NCBI GenBank assembly: GCA_900550475.1
Contig: URSA01000003.1
Location: 195,893-259,892, forward strand
From: an uncultured Lachnospiraceae bacterium
GTDB taxonomy: Bacteria; Bacillota; Clostridia; Lachnospirales; Lachnospiraceae
Length of the DNA: 64,000 bases
Direction: 5' to 3'
The translations under genes were made by a program, and so were the position numbers. Positions 51,322 to 59,485 of this stretch are shown here, piece by piece (the stretch's first letter is position 1; each line of letters starts with the position of its first letter). The notes below the pieces were generated by a model. That model saw nothing but the letters and a program-made list of their open reading frames with translations, made no database searches and was not told the origin of the DNA.

Positions 51322-52341
51322 ATGAGAGACAAACTGGAACAGATCAGGGCAAGAGCAATTGAGCAGATCCAGCAGAGCGATGCGCTGGACAAGCTCAATG
51401 ACGTGCGCGTCAACATCCTTGGAAAAAAGGGTGAGCTGACCGCTGTGTTGAAATCCATGAAGGATGTGGCACCGGAGGACAGACCGAAGGTCGGTCAGAT
51501 GGTGAATGAGACCAGGGAAGAGATCGAGAAGGTGCTGGATGCCGCCATAAAGAAGATGGAGAATGCCGCAAGAGAGGCAAAGCTGAAGGCGGAGGTTATC
51601 GATGTGACGCTCCCGGCAAAGAAAGGAACCATCGGACACAGACATCCCAACTCCATTGCGCTTGAGGAGCTGGAGAGAATCTTTGTGGGCATGGGCTATG
51701 AAGTGGTGGAAGGGCCGGAAGTGGAACGGGACTACTACAACTTCGAGGCGCTGAATATCCCGGAGGATCATCCCGCAAAGGACGAGCAGGATACCTTCTA
51801 TATTTCCGGTGAGTTCCTGCTCCGTACCCAGACCTCGGGAATCCAGGTTCATGAGATGGAGAAGGGCAAGCTGCCCATCCGTATGATCGCGCCCGGCAGG
51901 GTGTTCCGTGCGGACGAGGTGGACGCAACCCATTCCCCTTCCTTCCATCAGGTAGAGGGACTTGTCATCGACAAGCATATCACCTTTGCGGATCTGAAGG
52001 GTACGCTGGCTGAGTTTGCCAAGGAGCTGTTCGGCGAGGAGACAAAGGTGAAATTCAGACCCCACCATTTCCCGTTTACGGAGCCTTCCGCAGAGATGGA
52101 TGTGACATGCTTCAAGTGCGGCGGAAAGGGCTGCCGCTTCTGTAAGGGCAGCGGATGGATCGAGATCTTGGGCTGCGGAATGGTACATCCCCATGTGCTG
52201 GAGATGAGCGGCATCGACCCGGAGGAGTACACAGGATTTGCCTTCGGCGTCGGCCTGGAGAGAATTGCCCTGTTGAAATATGAGATTGACGACATGCGTC
52301 TGCTCTACGAGAACGATATTCGTTTCTTGAAACAATTCTAG
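51322..52341 (+). CDS. pheS: Phenylalanyl-tRNA synthetase alpha subunit
   Basis: This 339-residue protein has an N-terminal coiled coil (about 1-85) that binds tRNA, then the class II catalytic domain with GHRHPNSIALEEL, GFxEVVEGPEVE-type motif 1, motif 2 in TSGIQVHEME and RAGRVFRADEVDATHSPSFHQVE-like sequence, and motif 3 FGVGLERIALLKYEIDDMR. ATG 51322 has GAGG seven bases upstream and gives the usual MRDKLEQ start; ATG 51310 is less likely. It lies downstream of the T-box leader and before pheT. The 112 bases between the leader terminator and the start codon (51210-51321) show no other feature. Confidence 0.97.
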   Translation: MRDKLEQIRARAIEQIQQSDALDKLNDVRVNILGKKGELTAVLKSMKDVAPEDRPKVGQMVNETREEIEKVLDAAIKKMENAAREAKLKAEVIDVTLPAKKGTIGHRHPNSIALEELERIFVGMGYEVVEGPEVERDYYNFEALNIPEDHPAKDEQDTFYISGEFLLRTQTSGIQVHEMEKGKLPIRMIAPGRVFRADEVDATHSPSFHQVEGLVIDKHITFADLKGTLAEFAKELFGEETKVKFRPHHFPFTEPSAEMDVTCFKCGGKGCRFCKGSGWIEILGCGMVHPHVLEMSGIDPEEYTGFAFGVGLERIALLKYEIDDMRLLYENDIRFLKQF

Positions 52342-52361
52342 GCGCGGAAAGGAAGGACGAC

Positions 52362-54791
52362 ATGAATACAGCATTATCATGGATTAAGGCATATGTGCCC
52401 GGACTTGAGTGCGCGGATCAGGAATACTGCGACAGAATGACGCTGACCGGCACCAAGGTAGAGGGCTTTGAGAGACTGGATAAAAATTTGGAAAAGATCG
52501 TAGTGGGAGAGATCCTGAGCATCGAGGCGCACCCTGATGCGGACAAACTGATCGTGTGTCAGGTCAATGTGGGAACGGAGACGATCCAGATTGTGACGGG
52601 CGCACACAATGTCAAGGTGGGAGACAAGGTTCCCGTTGTACTTGACGGCGGCAGAGTTGCCGGCGGACATGACGGCGGTCCGCTTCCCGAGAACGGCATT
52701 GCAATCAAGGCAGGCAAGCTGAGGGGCGTTCCCTCCAACGGTATGATGTGCTCCATCGAGGAGCTGGGCTCCACGAAGGATATGTACCCTGATGCACCGG
52801 AGGACGGAATCTATATTTTTCCGGCGGATGCGGTTCCCGGTGAGGATGCCGTGGCGCGTCTGGGACTGCGGGATACGGTATTTGAATATGAGATCACCAG
52901 CAACAGGGTGGACTGCTACAGTGTGCTCGGAATTGCAAGAGAGGCAGCCAACACATTCGGAAAGCCCTTTGTCGCACCCGAGGTTACGGTGAAGGAAAAC
53001 GGGGAAGATGTGAAGGATTACATCAGCGTGGAAGTGCAGGATGAGGAGCTTTGCACCCGCTACTGCGCGAGAGTCTGCAAAAACATCAAGATCGGCCCTT
53101 CCCCGGAGTGGATGCAGAGAAGACTGGCAGCCAGCGGTATTCGCCCCATCAACAATCTGGTTGACATAACAAACTATGTCATGGAAGAATACGGACAGCC
53201 CATGCATGCCTTCGATCTGGACACGGTGGCGGGCAGGAAGATCATTGTGCGCCGTGCCAAGGACGGAGATGAGTTCCGGACACTGGACGGACAGATGCGC
53301 AAGCTGGACAAGGATGTACTGATGATCTGCGACGCGGAAAAGGAGATCGGTATCGCCGGTATTATGGGCGGTGAAAATTCCAAGATCACCGATGATGTGC
53401 ATACGGTACTATTTGAGGCGGCTACCTTTAACGGCCCCAATATCCGCAGATCCGCAAAGCGTCTGGGGCTTCGCACGGATGCCTCCGGCAAGTTTGAGAA
53501 GGGACTGGATCCCAGAAATGCAAAGGCAGCGATTGACCGTGCCTGCCAGCTCATCGAAGAACTGGGCTGCGGCGAGGTCGTGGGCGGAACGGTGGATGTA
53601 TGCGCACCGCTGGCACCGCTTAAAAAAATCCCCTTTGAGCCGCAGAGATACAATGACCTTTTGGGAACGGACATTTCGCCGGAGCAGATGCTTGATATCT
53701 TCAGAAAGCTGGAGGTCGGCGTGCTGACAGAAGCGGACGGCAGCATCGTGCTGGAGATTCCCTCTTTCCGTCAGGATCTGGTGGGACGCGCGGACATGGC
53801 GGAGGAAGTGGCCCGTTTCTACGGCTATGACAAGATTCCGGTGACGCTTCCCAAGGGAGAGTCCACCATGGGTAAGCTTTCCTTCAAGCTCCGCATTGAG
53901 CAGAAGGCGCGTGATATCGCAGAGTTCTGCGGGTTCTCGCAGGGAATGACCTATTCCTTTGAAAGCCCCAAGGTGTTCGACAAGCTGCTGCTTGACGCGG
54001 ATGATCCCGCAAGGAACGCGATCACCATTTCCAACCCTCTGGGAGAGGATTTCTCCGTGATGAGAACCGTTTCCCTGAACGGTATGCTGACCGGCCTTGC
54101 CACCAACTACAACAGAAGAAATAAAGATGTCCGTCTGTATGAACTGGGCAATGTATATATTCCGAAGAAGCTTCCTCTGGAGGAGCTGCCAGATGAGAGA
54201 ATGCAGTTTACACTGGGTATGTACGGCGAGGGAGATTTCTTTACGCTGAAGGGTGTGATCGAGGAGTTTCTGGAGAGCATCGGCATGCGTGGGCATGTGA
54301 CCTATGATCCGAAGGCCGGAAAGAATTTCCTGCATCCCGGCAGGCAGGCAAATATGTTCTACGGGGATGTGCTGATCGGATTTCTGGGTGAGGTGCATCC
54401 TGCTGTGTGTGACAACTACAATCTGGGAACCAGAGCGTATGTAGCGGTTCTGGATATGCCGAACGTGCTTCCGTTTGCCACCTTCGACCGCAAGTATGAG
54501 GGCATTGCAAAGTATCCTGCGGTCACCAGGGATATTTCCATGGTGGTGAGCAAGGATGTTCTGGCTGGACAGATCGAGGCAGTGATTGCACAGAGAGGCG
54601 GAAAGATTCTGGAGTCTTACAAGCTGTTCGACATCTATGAGGGAGATCAGATCAAGGAAGGCTACAAGTCCATGGCTTACTCCATCTCCTTCAGGGCGAA
54701 GGACAGAACCCTGGAGGAGGCAGATGTCTCGGGTGCCATGAAGAAGATTTTGAACGGGCTGGAGCAGCTTGGCGCACAGCTCAGACAGTAA
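52362..54791 (+). CDS. pheT: Phenylalanyl-tRNA synthetase beta subunit
   Basis: This 809-residue protein of normal length has an N-terminal EMAP/OB tRNA-binding domain (about 40-150, VGEILSIEAHPDADKLIVCQVNVG), the B3/B4 editing domain (near 215-400), B5 (about 405-475) and a C-terminal ferredoxin-fold anticodon-binding domain (about 715-809, YPAVTRDISMVVS). PheS and PheT form an alpha2beta2 enzyme. It begins 20 bases after pheS with GGAAGGA upstream. Confidence 0.98.
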   Translation: MNTALSWIKAYVPGLECADQEYCDRMTLTGTKVEGFERLDKNLEKIVVGEILSIEAHPDADKLIVCQVNVGTETIQIVTGAHNVKVGDKVPVVLDGGRVAGGHDGGPLPENGIAIKAGKLRGVPSNGMMCSIEELGSTKDMYPDAPEDGIYIFPADAVPGEDAVARLGLRDTVFEYEITSNRVDCYSVLGIAREAANTFGKPFVAPEVTVKENGEDVKDYISVEVQDEELCTRYCARVCKNIKIGPSPEWMQRRLAASGIRPINNLVDITNYVMEEYGQPMHAFDLDTVAGRKIIVRRAKDGDEFRTLDGQMRKLDKDVLMICDAEKEIGIAGIMGGENSKITDDVHTVLFEAATFNGPNIRRSAKRLGLRTDASGKFEKGLDPRNAKAAIDRACQLIEELGCGEVVGGTVDVCAPLAPLKKIPFEPQRYNDLLGTDISPEQMLDIFRKLEVGVLTEADGSIVLEIPSFRQDLVGRADMAEEVARFYGYDKIPVTLPKGESTMGKLSFKLRIEQKARDIAEFCGFSQGMTYSFESPKVFDKLLLDADDPARNAITISNPLGEDFSVMRTVSLNGMLTGLATNYNRRNKDVRLYELGNVYIPKKLPLEELPDERMQFTLGMYGEGDFFTLKGVIEEFLESIGMRGHVTYDPKAGKNFLHPGRQANMFYGDVLIGFLGEVHPAVCDNYNLGTRAYVAVLDMPNVLPFATFDRKYEGIAKYPAVTRDISMVVSKDVLAGQIEAVIAQRGGKILESYKLFDIYEGDQIKEGYKSMAYSISFRAKDRTLEEADVSGAMKKILNGLEQLGAQLRQ

Positions 54792-54824
54792 TAGACAATA
54801 ATGGAAAAGAAGGGAGATTGCAGT

Positions 54825-56255
54825 ATGGAACGCAAGAATTTGTGGAATGAGTATGATGAAAAGGAATTGAAGGAGCTGGAGCAGATCTCCGATCAGTACC
54901 GTGTGTTTCTGGACAACGGCAAGACGGAGAGAGAGTGCATCGACACCATCGTAAACATGATCGAGGCTGCCGGCTATATTGAGCTTGAGAAGGCAATCGC
55001 ACAGGGAAAGAAGTTAAAGAAGGGTGACAAGATCTATTCCGTCTGGATGAACAAGTCCATTGCGATCTATCAGATCGGCAGCAAGCCTTTCTCAGAGGGT
55101 ATGAACATTCTGGGTGCCCATATCGATTCCCCCAGAATCGATGTAAAGCAGAATCCGCTCTATGAGGATCCGGACGGCTCCTTTGCTTATCTGGATACCC
55201 ATTATTACGGCGGTGTGAAGAAATACCAGTGGGTGACGCTTCCTCTGGCACTGCACGGCGTGATCGTGAAGAAGGACGGCACCACCGTGGAATTGAATGT
55301 TGGCGAGGAAGAGGACGATCCCGTATTTTTCATCTCCGATCTGCTGATCCATCTGGCTGGCGAGCAGCTTGAGAAGAAGGCTGCAAAGGTGATTGAGGGA
55401 GAGGCTCTCGACCTGATCGTGGGAAGCAGACCCATCTCCATAAAGGCGGATGAAGAAGATAAGGACGAGTCCGAGAAGGAGAAGGCAAAAACCGCAGTCA
55501 AGGCGGGCGTGCTTGCCATTCTCAAAAAGAGCTATGACATTGATGAGGAGGATTTCATCTCGGCAGAGCTTGAGATCGTTCCCGCTGGAAAGGCCCGCGA
55601 GGCAGGCTTTGACAGAAGCATGATCCTGGCATACGGTCAGGACGACAGAGTGTGCGCGTTCACATCCCTGAAAGCAATGCTGGATACCAAGAAAACGGAC
55701 AGAACCATGTGCTGTATTCTGGTGGACAAGGAGGAGATCGGCTCCGTGGGCGCAACCGGTATGCAGTCCCGCTTCTTTGAGAACAGTCTGGCTGAGCTGA
55801 TGGAGCTTGCGGGCGATTACAGCGAGCTGAAGCTGAGAAGATGTCTGGCTCATTCCTGCATGCTGTCCTCAGATGTGAGCGCTGGCTATGATCCCAGCTA
55901 CGCTTCCTGCTTTGAAAAGAAGAATGCGGCATTCCTCGGAAAGGGAATGGTGTTCAACAAGTATACGGGCGCAAGAGGAAAGTCCGGCTCCAACGATGCA
56001 AATGCGGAGTATATGGCGCACATCAGAAGAATCTACGAGGAGAAGAATATCCGTTTCCAGACGGCGGAGCTTGGCAAGGTAGATGTGGGCGGCGGCGGAA
56101 CCATCGCTTATATTCTGGCGCTCTACGGCATGAACGTGATCGACAGCGGCGTGGCTGTGCTGAATATGCATGCACCCTGGGAGGCAACCAGCAAGGCGGA
56201 TATCTATGAAGCATACCGCGGCTACAAGGCATTTGTGGAAGGAGCCTGCTTGTAA
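54825..56255 (+). CDS. M18 family aspartyl-type aminopeptidase
   Basis: This 476-residue zinc aminopeptidase has the M18 landmarks GAHIDSPRIDVKQNPLYED (first zinc His-x-Asp, near residue 93), YYGGVKKYQW, the acidic DKEEIGSVG pair (near 305) and a C-terminal zinc-His segment NMHAPWEATSKADIYEAYRG. It releases N-terminal residues from peptides in the cytosol. A charged Lys/Glu-rich insert (about 205-225) is a little unusual. ATG 54825 has GGGAG eight bases upstream. The stop overlaps the queA start by one base. Confidence 0.95.
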   Translation: MERKNLWNEYDEKELKELEQISDQYRVFLDNGKTERECIDTIVNMIEAAGYIELEKAIAQGKKLKKGDKIYSVWMNKSIAIYQIGSKPFSEGMNILGAHIDSPRIDVKQNPLYEDPDGSFAYLDTHYYGGVKKYQWVTLPLALHGVIVKKDGTTVELNVGEEEDDPVFFISDLLIHLAGEQLEKKAAKVIEGEALDLIVGSRPISIKADEEDKDESEKEKAKTAVKAGVLAILKKSYDIDEEDFISAELEIVPAGKAREAGFDRSMILAYGQDDRVCAFTSLKAMLDTKKTDRTMCCILVDKEEIGSVGATGMQSRFFENSLAELMELAGDYSELKLRRCLAHSCMLSSDVSAGYDPSYASCFEKKNAAFLGKGMVFNKYTGARGKSGSNDANAEYMAHIRRIYEEKNIRFQTAELGKVDVGGGGTIAYILALYGMNVIDSGVAVLNMHAPWEATSKADIYEAYRGYKAFVEGACL

Positions 56256-57289
56256 TGGCAGAGCTGAAAAAATCCGATTTTTATTTTGACCTGCCGGAGG
56301 AACTGATCGCACAGGATCCTCTGGCGGATCGTTCTTCCTCAAGACTGCTGGTGCTTGACAAAGAGACCGGCGAGGTGGAGCATCACATTTTCCGGGAGAT
56401 CGTGCAGTACCTTGAGCCGGGGGATTGTCTGGTGCTGAACAACACGAAGGTGATTCCCGCAAGGCTGCTCGGAGCCAAGGAGGATACCCATGCCGCGGTG
56501 GAAGTGCTGTTACTGAAACGCAGGGAAAACGATGTCTGGGAGACCCTTGTAAAGCCCGGAAAAAAATGCAAGCCCGGAACCCGTCTGGTGTTCGGGGACG
56601 GTCTGCTGCATGCGGAGGTGTTAGAAACGGTGGAGGAGGGCAACCGGCTGATCCGGTTTTCCTACGAAGGAATTTTTGAAGAAATTCTGGATCGGCTGGG
56701 TGAGATGCCGCTGCCGCCTTACATCACCCACAAGCTGGCGGACAAAAACAGATACCAGACTGTGTATGCGAAGTACGAGGGCAGCGCGGCGGCGCCCACT
56801 GCCGGACTTCACTTTACGCAGGAGCTGCTTGAGGAGATCGGCAGAAAGGGAGTGGACATTGCCTATGTGACACTGCATGTGGGCCTGGGAACCTTCCGGC
56901 CGGTCAAGGTGGATAATATTTTAGAGCATCATATGCATTCCGAGTTTTATCAGGTCACGGAGGAAGCAGCGGAAAAGATCAACCGGGCAAAGCAGTCCGG
57001 GCACCGCGTGATCTGTGTGGGAACCACAAGCTGCAGGACGGTGGAGAGCGCCGCGGATGAAAACGGGGTGGTGCAGCCCGGCTGCGACAACACGGAGATC
57101 TTTATTTATCCGGGTTACCGCTTCAAGGTGCTGGATGCGCTGATCACCAATTTCCATCTGCCGGAATCCACGCTGGTGATGCTTGTCTCCGCGCTGGCGG
57201 GACGGGAGCATGTGCTGGCGGCGTACGAGACGGCAATCCGGGAGCGCTACCGCTTTTTCTCCTTCGGTGATGCCATGTTCATTCATTGA
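56255..57289 (+). CDS. queA: S-adenosylmethionine:tRNA ribosyltransferase-isomerase
   Basis: QueA transfers the ribosyl part of SAM to preQ1 in tRNA, making epoxyqueuosine. The 344-residue protein has FYFDLPEELIAQDPLADRSSSRLLVLD at the start, LNNTKVIPARLLG near residue 65, APTAGLHFT near 180 and YVTLHVGLGTFRPVK near 208, all typical. The ATG overlaps the M18 peptidase stop (TAATG). No tgt or preQ1 gene is adjacent in this window. Confidence 0.97.
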   Translation: MAELKKSDFYFDLPEELIAQDPLADRSSSRLLVLDKETGEVEHHIFREIVQYLEPGDCLVLNNTKVIPARLLGAKEDTHAAVEVLLLKRRENDVWETLVKPGKKCKPGTRLVFGDGLLHAEVLETVEEGNRLIRFSYEGIFEEILDRLGEMPLPPYITHKLADKNRYQTVYAKYEGSAAAPTAGLHFTQELLEEIGRKGVDIAYVTLHVGLGTFRPVKVDNILEHHMHSEFYQVTEEAAEKINRAKQSGHRVICVGTTSCRTVESAADENGVVQPGCDNTEIFIYPGYRFKVLDALITNFHLPESTLVMLVSALAGREHVLAAYETAIRERYRFFSFGDAMFIH

Positions 57290-57291
57290 CG

Positions 57292-57320
57292 TTTACTTTT
57301 CCGGAGAGGTTTGGTATAAT
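57292..57320 (+). promoter_or_regulatory. Promoter of the PilZ-VanZ genes (TTTACT / TATAAT)
   Basis: TTTACT (57292-57297) and TATAAT (57315-57320) are 17 bases apart, with TGG before the -10 box. A TTGACG lies just upstream at 57286 but is too far away. Confidence 0.7.
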
Positions 57321-57352
57321 GAACTAAATTTTGATCGGGAAAGGGGTCACAC

Positions 57353-57685
57353 ATGGAAGAGAGAAGGAAAGCAAAGCGCACGGAGCTGACGTCCAAGCTG
57401 TTGATGAAGCGTCTGGACAACCAGAAGACAGAGGAAGTGGATATTGAGGTTGTGGATGTTTCGAAATCGGGAGTCGGGTTTACCTGTAAGGAGCCGCTTA
57501 CGATCGGTGCAATCTACGAAGCCTATCTGACTATCTGGACGAAGGAAGTGCTGCATGCGGTTTTGGAGATCGTCAGGATCGAGAAAAAAGAGGACACCAT
57601 CGCATACGGTGCGGTTTTTGTAGGGCTTCCGGAGATGGATGCCTTCCGCATTGAGACTTACCAGACGGTGGAAGAAGGCAAATGA
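57353..57685 (+). CDS. PilZ domain protein
   Basis: This 110-residue single-domain protein has ERRKAKR at residues 3-9 (the RxxxR cyclic-di-GMP switch) and DVSKSGVGF near residue 36 (the D/NxSxxG motif), followed by beta strands. It probably binds cyclic-di-GMP as a small adaptor. Its stop overlaps the VanZ-like start (ATGA). No diguanylate cyclase is seen in the window. Confidence 0.88.
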   Translation: MEERRKAKRTELTSKLLMKRLDNQKTEEVDIEVVDVSKSGVGFTCKEPLTIGAIYEAYLTIWTKEVLHAVLEIVRIEKKEDTIAYGAVFVGLPEMDAFRIETYQTVEEGK

Positions 57686-58176
57686 CGGATAAAATAAAAA
57701 GAAGGATACCGGCGGTCGTTGCCGGTGTCCTTTTGTTGTTTTGGTACGGTGTGATTTTTTCCTTTTCGGCGCAGGACGGGGAAACCTCCGGAGGGCTCAG
57801 CGATGCAGTCTGCCGGTTTCTGGCGGAAGGCTTCAACTTCCTTGCGGGACGGAGCATGAGTCCGGTTCAGATAGATGCGCTGGCAGAATCCATGGGCTTT
57901 CCCGTCCGCAAACTGGCTCATTTTTCGGAGTATGCCTTTATGGGGATTCTTGTGGAGCGCATCTTAAGGGAGCTTCCCATAAAGCGATCCGCAGTGCAGC
58001 TTGCCATAGGGGTATTCTGGGTGGCGGCATCGGCAGCCCTTGATGAGTGGCACCAGTATTTTGTGCCCGGCAGGTGCGCCGGCATACCGGATGTGATTCT
58101 GGATACCTGCGGCGGTATCTTCGGAATACTGATCCTCAGAGCGATAAACCGAAGGTTTCATACCCACTATCTTTGA
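57682..58176 (+). CDS. VanZ family protein
   Basis: This 164-residue membrane protein has four hydrophobic segments with FSFSAQDGETSGGLS near residue 30, KLAHFSEYAFMGIL near 78 and SAALDEWHQYFVPGRCAGIPDVILDTCGGIFGI near 115, the VanZ-like signature. Some VanZ proteins confer teicoplanin tolerance; most have no known role. It overlaps the PilZ gene by four bases and its last 41 bases overlap the convergent prephenate dehydrogenase gene. Confidence 0.9.
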   Translation: MTDKIKRRIPAVVAGVLLLFWYGVIFSFSAQDGETSGGLSDAVCRFLAEGFNFLAGRSMSPVQIDALAESMGFPVRKLAHFSEYAFMGILVERILRELPIKRSAVQLAIGVFWVAASAALDEWHQYFVPGRCAGIPDVILDTCGGIFGILILRAINRRFHTHYL

Positions 58177-59239
58177 GCAGGGCGGCACCCTTTGCCACAT
58201 CTGCCTCCTCATAGAACTCAATCCGCATGGCACCCTCCGCAACCTCACGGTTGTGGGTGATGCCTATATTTTTTATATTCAGTCCCTGAGAAGCAAGGAG
58301 CGTTACGATGGCGGCGATGGAGCCGGGCTTGTCGGCAATGTCCACCGTGAGATCAAATACGCGCTTGATGGGGCCTGCGGATGCGTTGGAGAAGGATTCC
58401 CGGTAGGTGCGGGCATCGGAAAAAAGCCGGTACAACGCCTCTGCGTCGCGCCCGTCCAAGGCTGTCTTTGCCTGCATCAGAAGGTCGATATAGGCGGAGA
58501 GCAGACGGGAGATATTTTCCCCGTTGGTCAGGCAGATCTGCTGCCACATGATGGGGGAAGACGAGGCAATCCGGGTGATATCCTTGAAACCGCCGGCGGC
58601 AATCTGTTTCATGATGCCGTCCTCCGTGTCGGTCTCCCGCACCATATTCACAAGGGAAGCGGCAACCACATGGGGAAGATGGCTGATCGCGGCGGTGACA
58701 AAATCATGCTGCTCACAGGAGAGCACAAGAGGGATTGCCCCCAGCTTTTCCACCAGATTCTGCATTGCCAGAAGCCGGTCGTAGGGAACCTCGGCGGACG
58801 GTGTCAGGATATAGTAGGCATTCTGTAAAAGCAGCGCCTTGGAATTCTGGTAGCCGATCCGCTCACTGCCCGCCATGGGGTGTCCGCCGATGAACTGGCG
58901 GGAGAGCCCGGCAGCCGCAACATGTGCGTGGGTGGTGGATTTTACGCTTCCCACGTCCGTGAGAATGCAGCCGGGGGAAAGGATCGTTTTGAGTTCCTCC
59001 AGATTCCGGTCATTGTGGGAGACCGGAGCGCATAAAAATAAATAATGACATTCCGAAAACAAAGAGGTGATGCCGGGGGCACACACATCTGCGATTCCCT
59101 CGCGCGCGGCAAGGGAAAGCGTTTCGGGATTGGTATCGTAAGCAATGATCTTCACATCGGGAAAGGCGGCGCGCAGCGCTTTTGCAATGGAACCGCCGAT
59201 CAGGCCGAGTCCGATAAAACCACAGGTCAGTTCTGACAT
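58136..59239 (-). CDS. tyrA: Prephenate dehydrogenase with C-terminal ACT domain
   Basis: This 367-residue minus-strand enzyme makes 4-hydroxyphenylpyruvate for tyrosine. It has the NAD-binding start CGFIGLGLIGGSIAKAL (GxGxxG, near residues 6-22), LTDVGSVKS, the substrate segment GGHPMAGSERIGYQNS, SHLPHVVAASL, and an ACT-like domain from about residue 290 (FDLTVDIADKPGSIAAIVTLL) for tyrosine feedback. ATG at 59239 has GGAGAG close upstream and is preferred over 59257. It is convergent and overlapping with the VanZ gene. Confidence 0.95.
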   Translation of the reverse strand: MSELTCGFIGLGLIGGSIAKALRAAFPDVKIIAYDTNPETLSLAAREGIADVCAPGITSLFSECHYLFLCAPVSHNDRNLEELKTILSPGCILTDVGSVKSTTHAHVAAAGLSRQFIGGHPMAGSERIGYQNSKALLLQNAYYILTPSAEVPYDRLLAMQNLVEKLGAIPLVLSCEQHDFVTAAISHLPHVVAASLVNMVRETDTEDGIMKQIAAGGFKDITRIASSSPIMWQQICLTNGENISRLLSAYIDLLMQAKTALDGRDAEALYRLFSDARTYRESFSNASAGPIKRVFDLTVDIADKPGSIAAIVTLLASQGLNIKNIGITHNREVAEGAMRIEFYEEADVAKGAALLKDSGYETFGLSL

Positions 59240-59380
59240 AATTCTCTCTCCATACAAATAAATGACAGTAGAAATCAGAAGAATAGTAACATTTTACCGT
59301 GTGAAAGTCAATCGGGATTTTTCTTGCTTTAAAGCGTAAAAGTGCAAAAACAAATTTGTGTGCAAATTGAGGAATAAAAC

Positions 59381-59409
59381 TTGTAATTTGTGTGATAATT
59401 TAGTAAAAT
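59381..59409 (+). promoter_or_regulatory. Promoter of the EF-G-2 gene (TTGTAA / TAAAAT)
   Basis: TTGTAA (59381-59386) and TAAAAT (59404-59409) are 17 bases apart in the 246-base AT-rich gap between the divergent tyrA and EF-G-2 genes. GATAAT between them offers an alternative. The gap otherwise shows no gene. Confidence 0.5.
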
Positions 59410-59485
59410 ATACCCATAGTATTTTGAAAACGGCATAGCATGTTGTGAAAAATGCAAATAACTCAAAGGAAAGGACACGACGATT

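Noticed and set aside
51094..52380. 428-codon minus-strand frame opposite pheS
   Set aside because: It covers the T-box terminator and all of pheS and shows no protein family signal.
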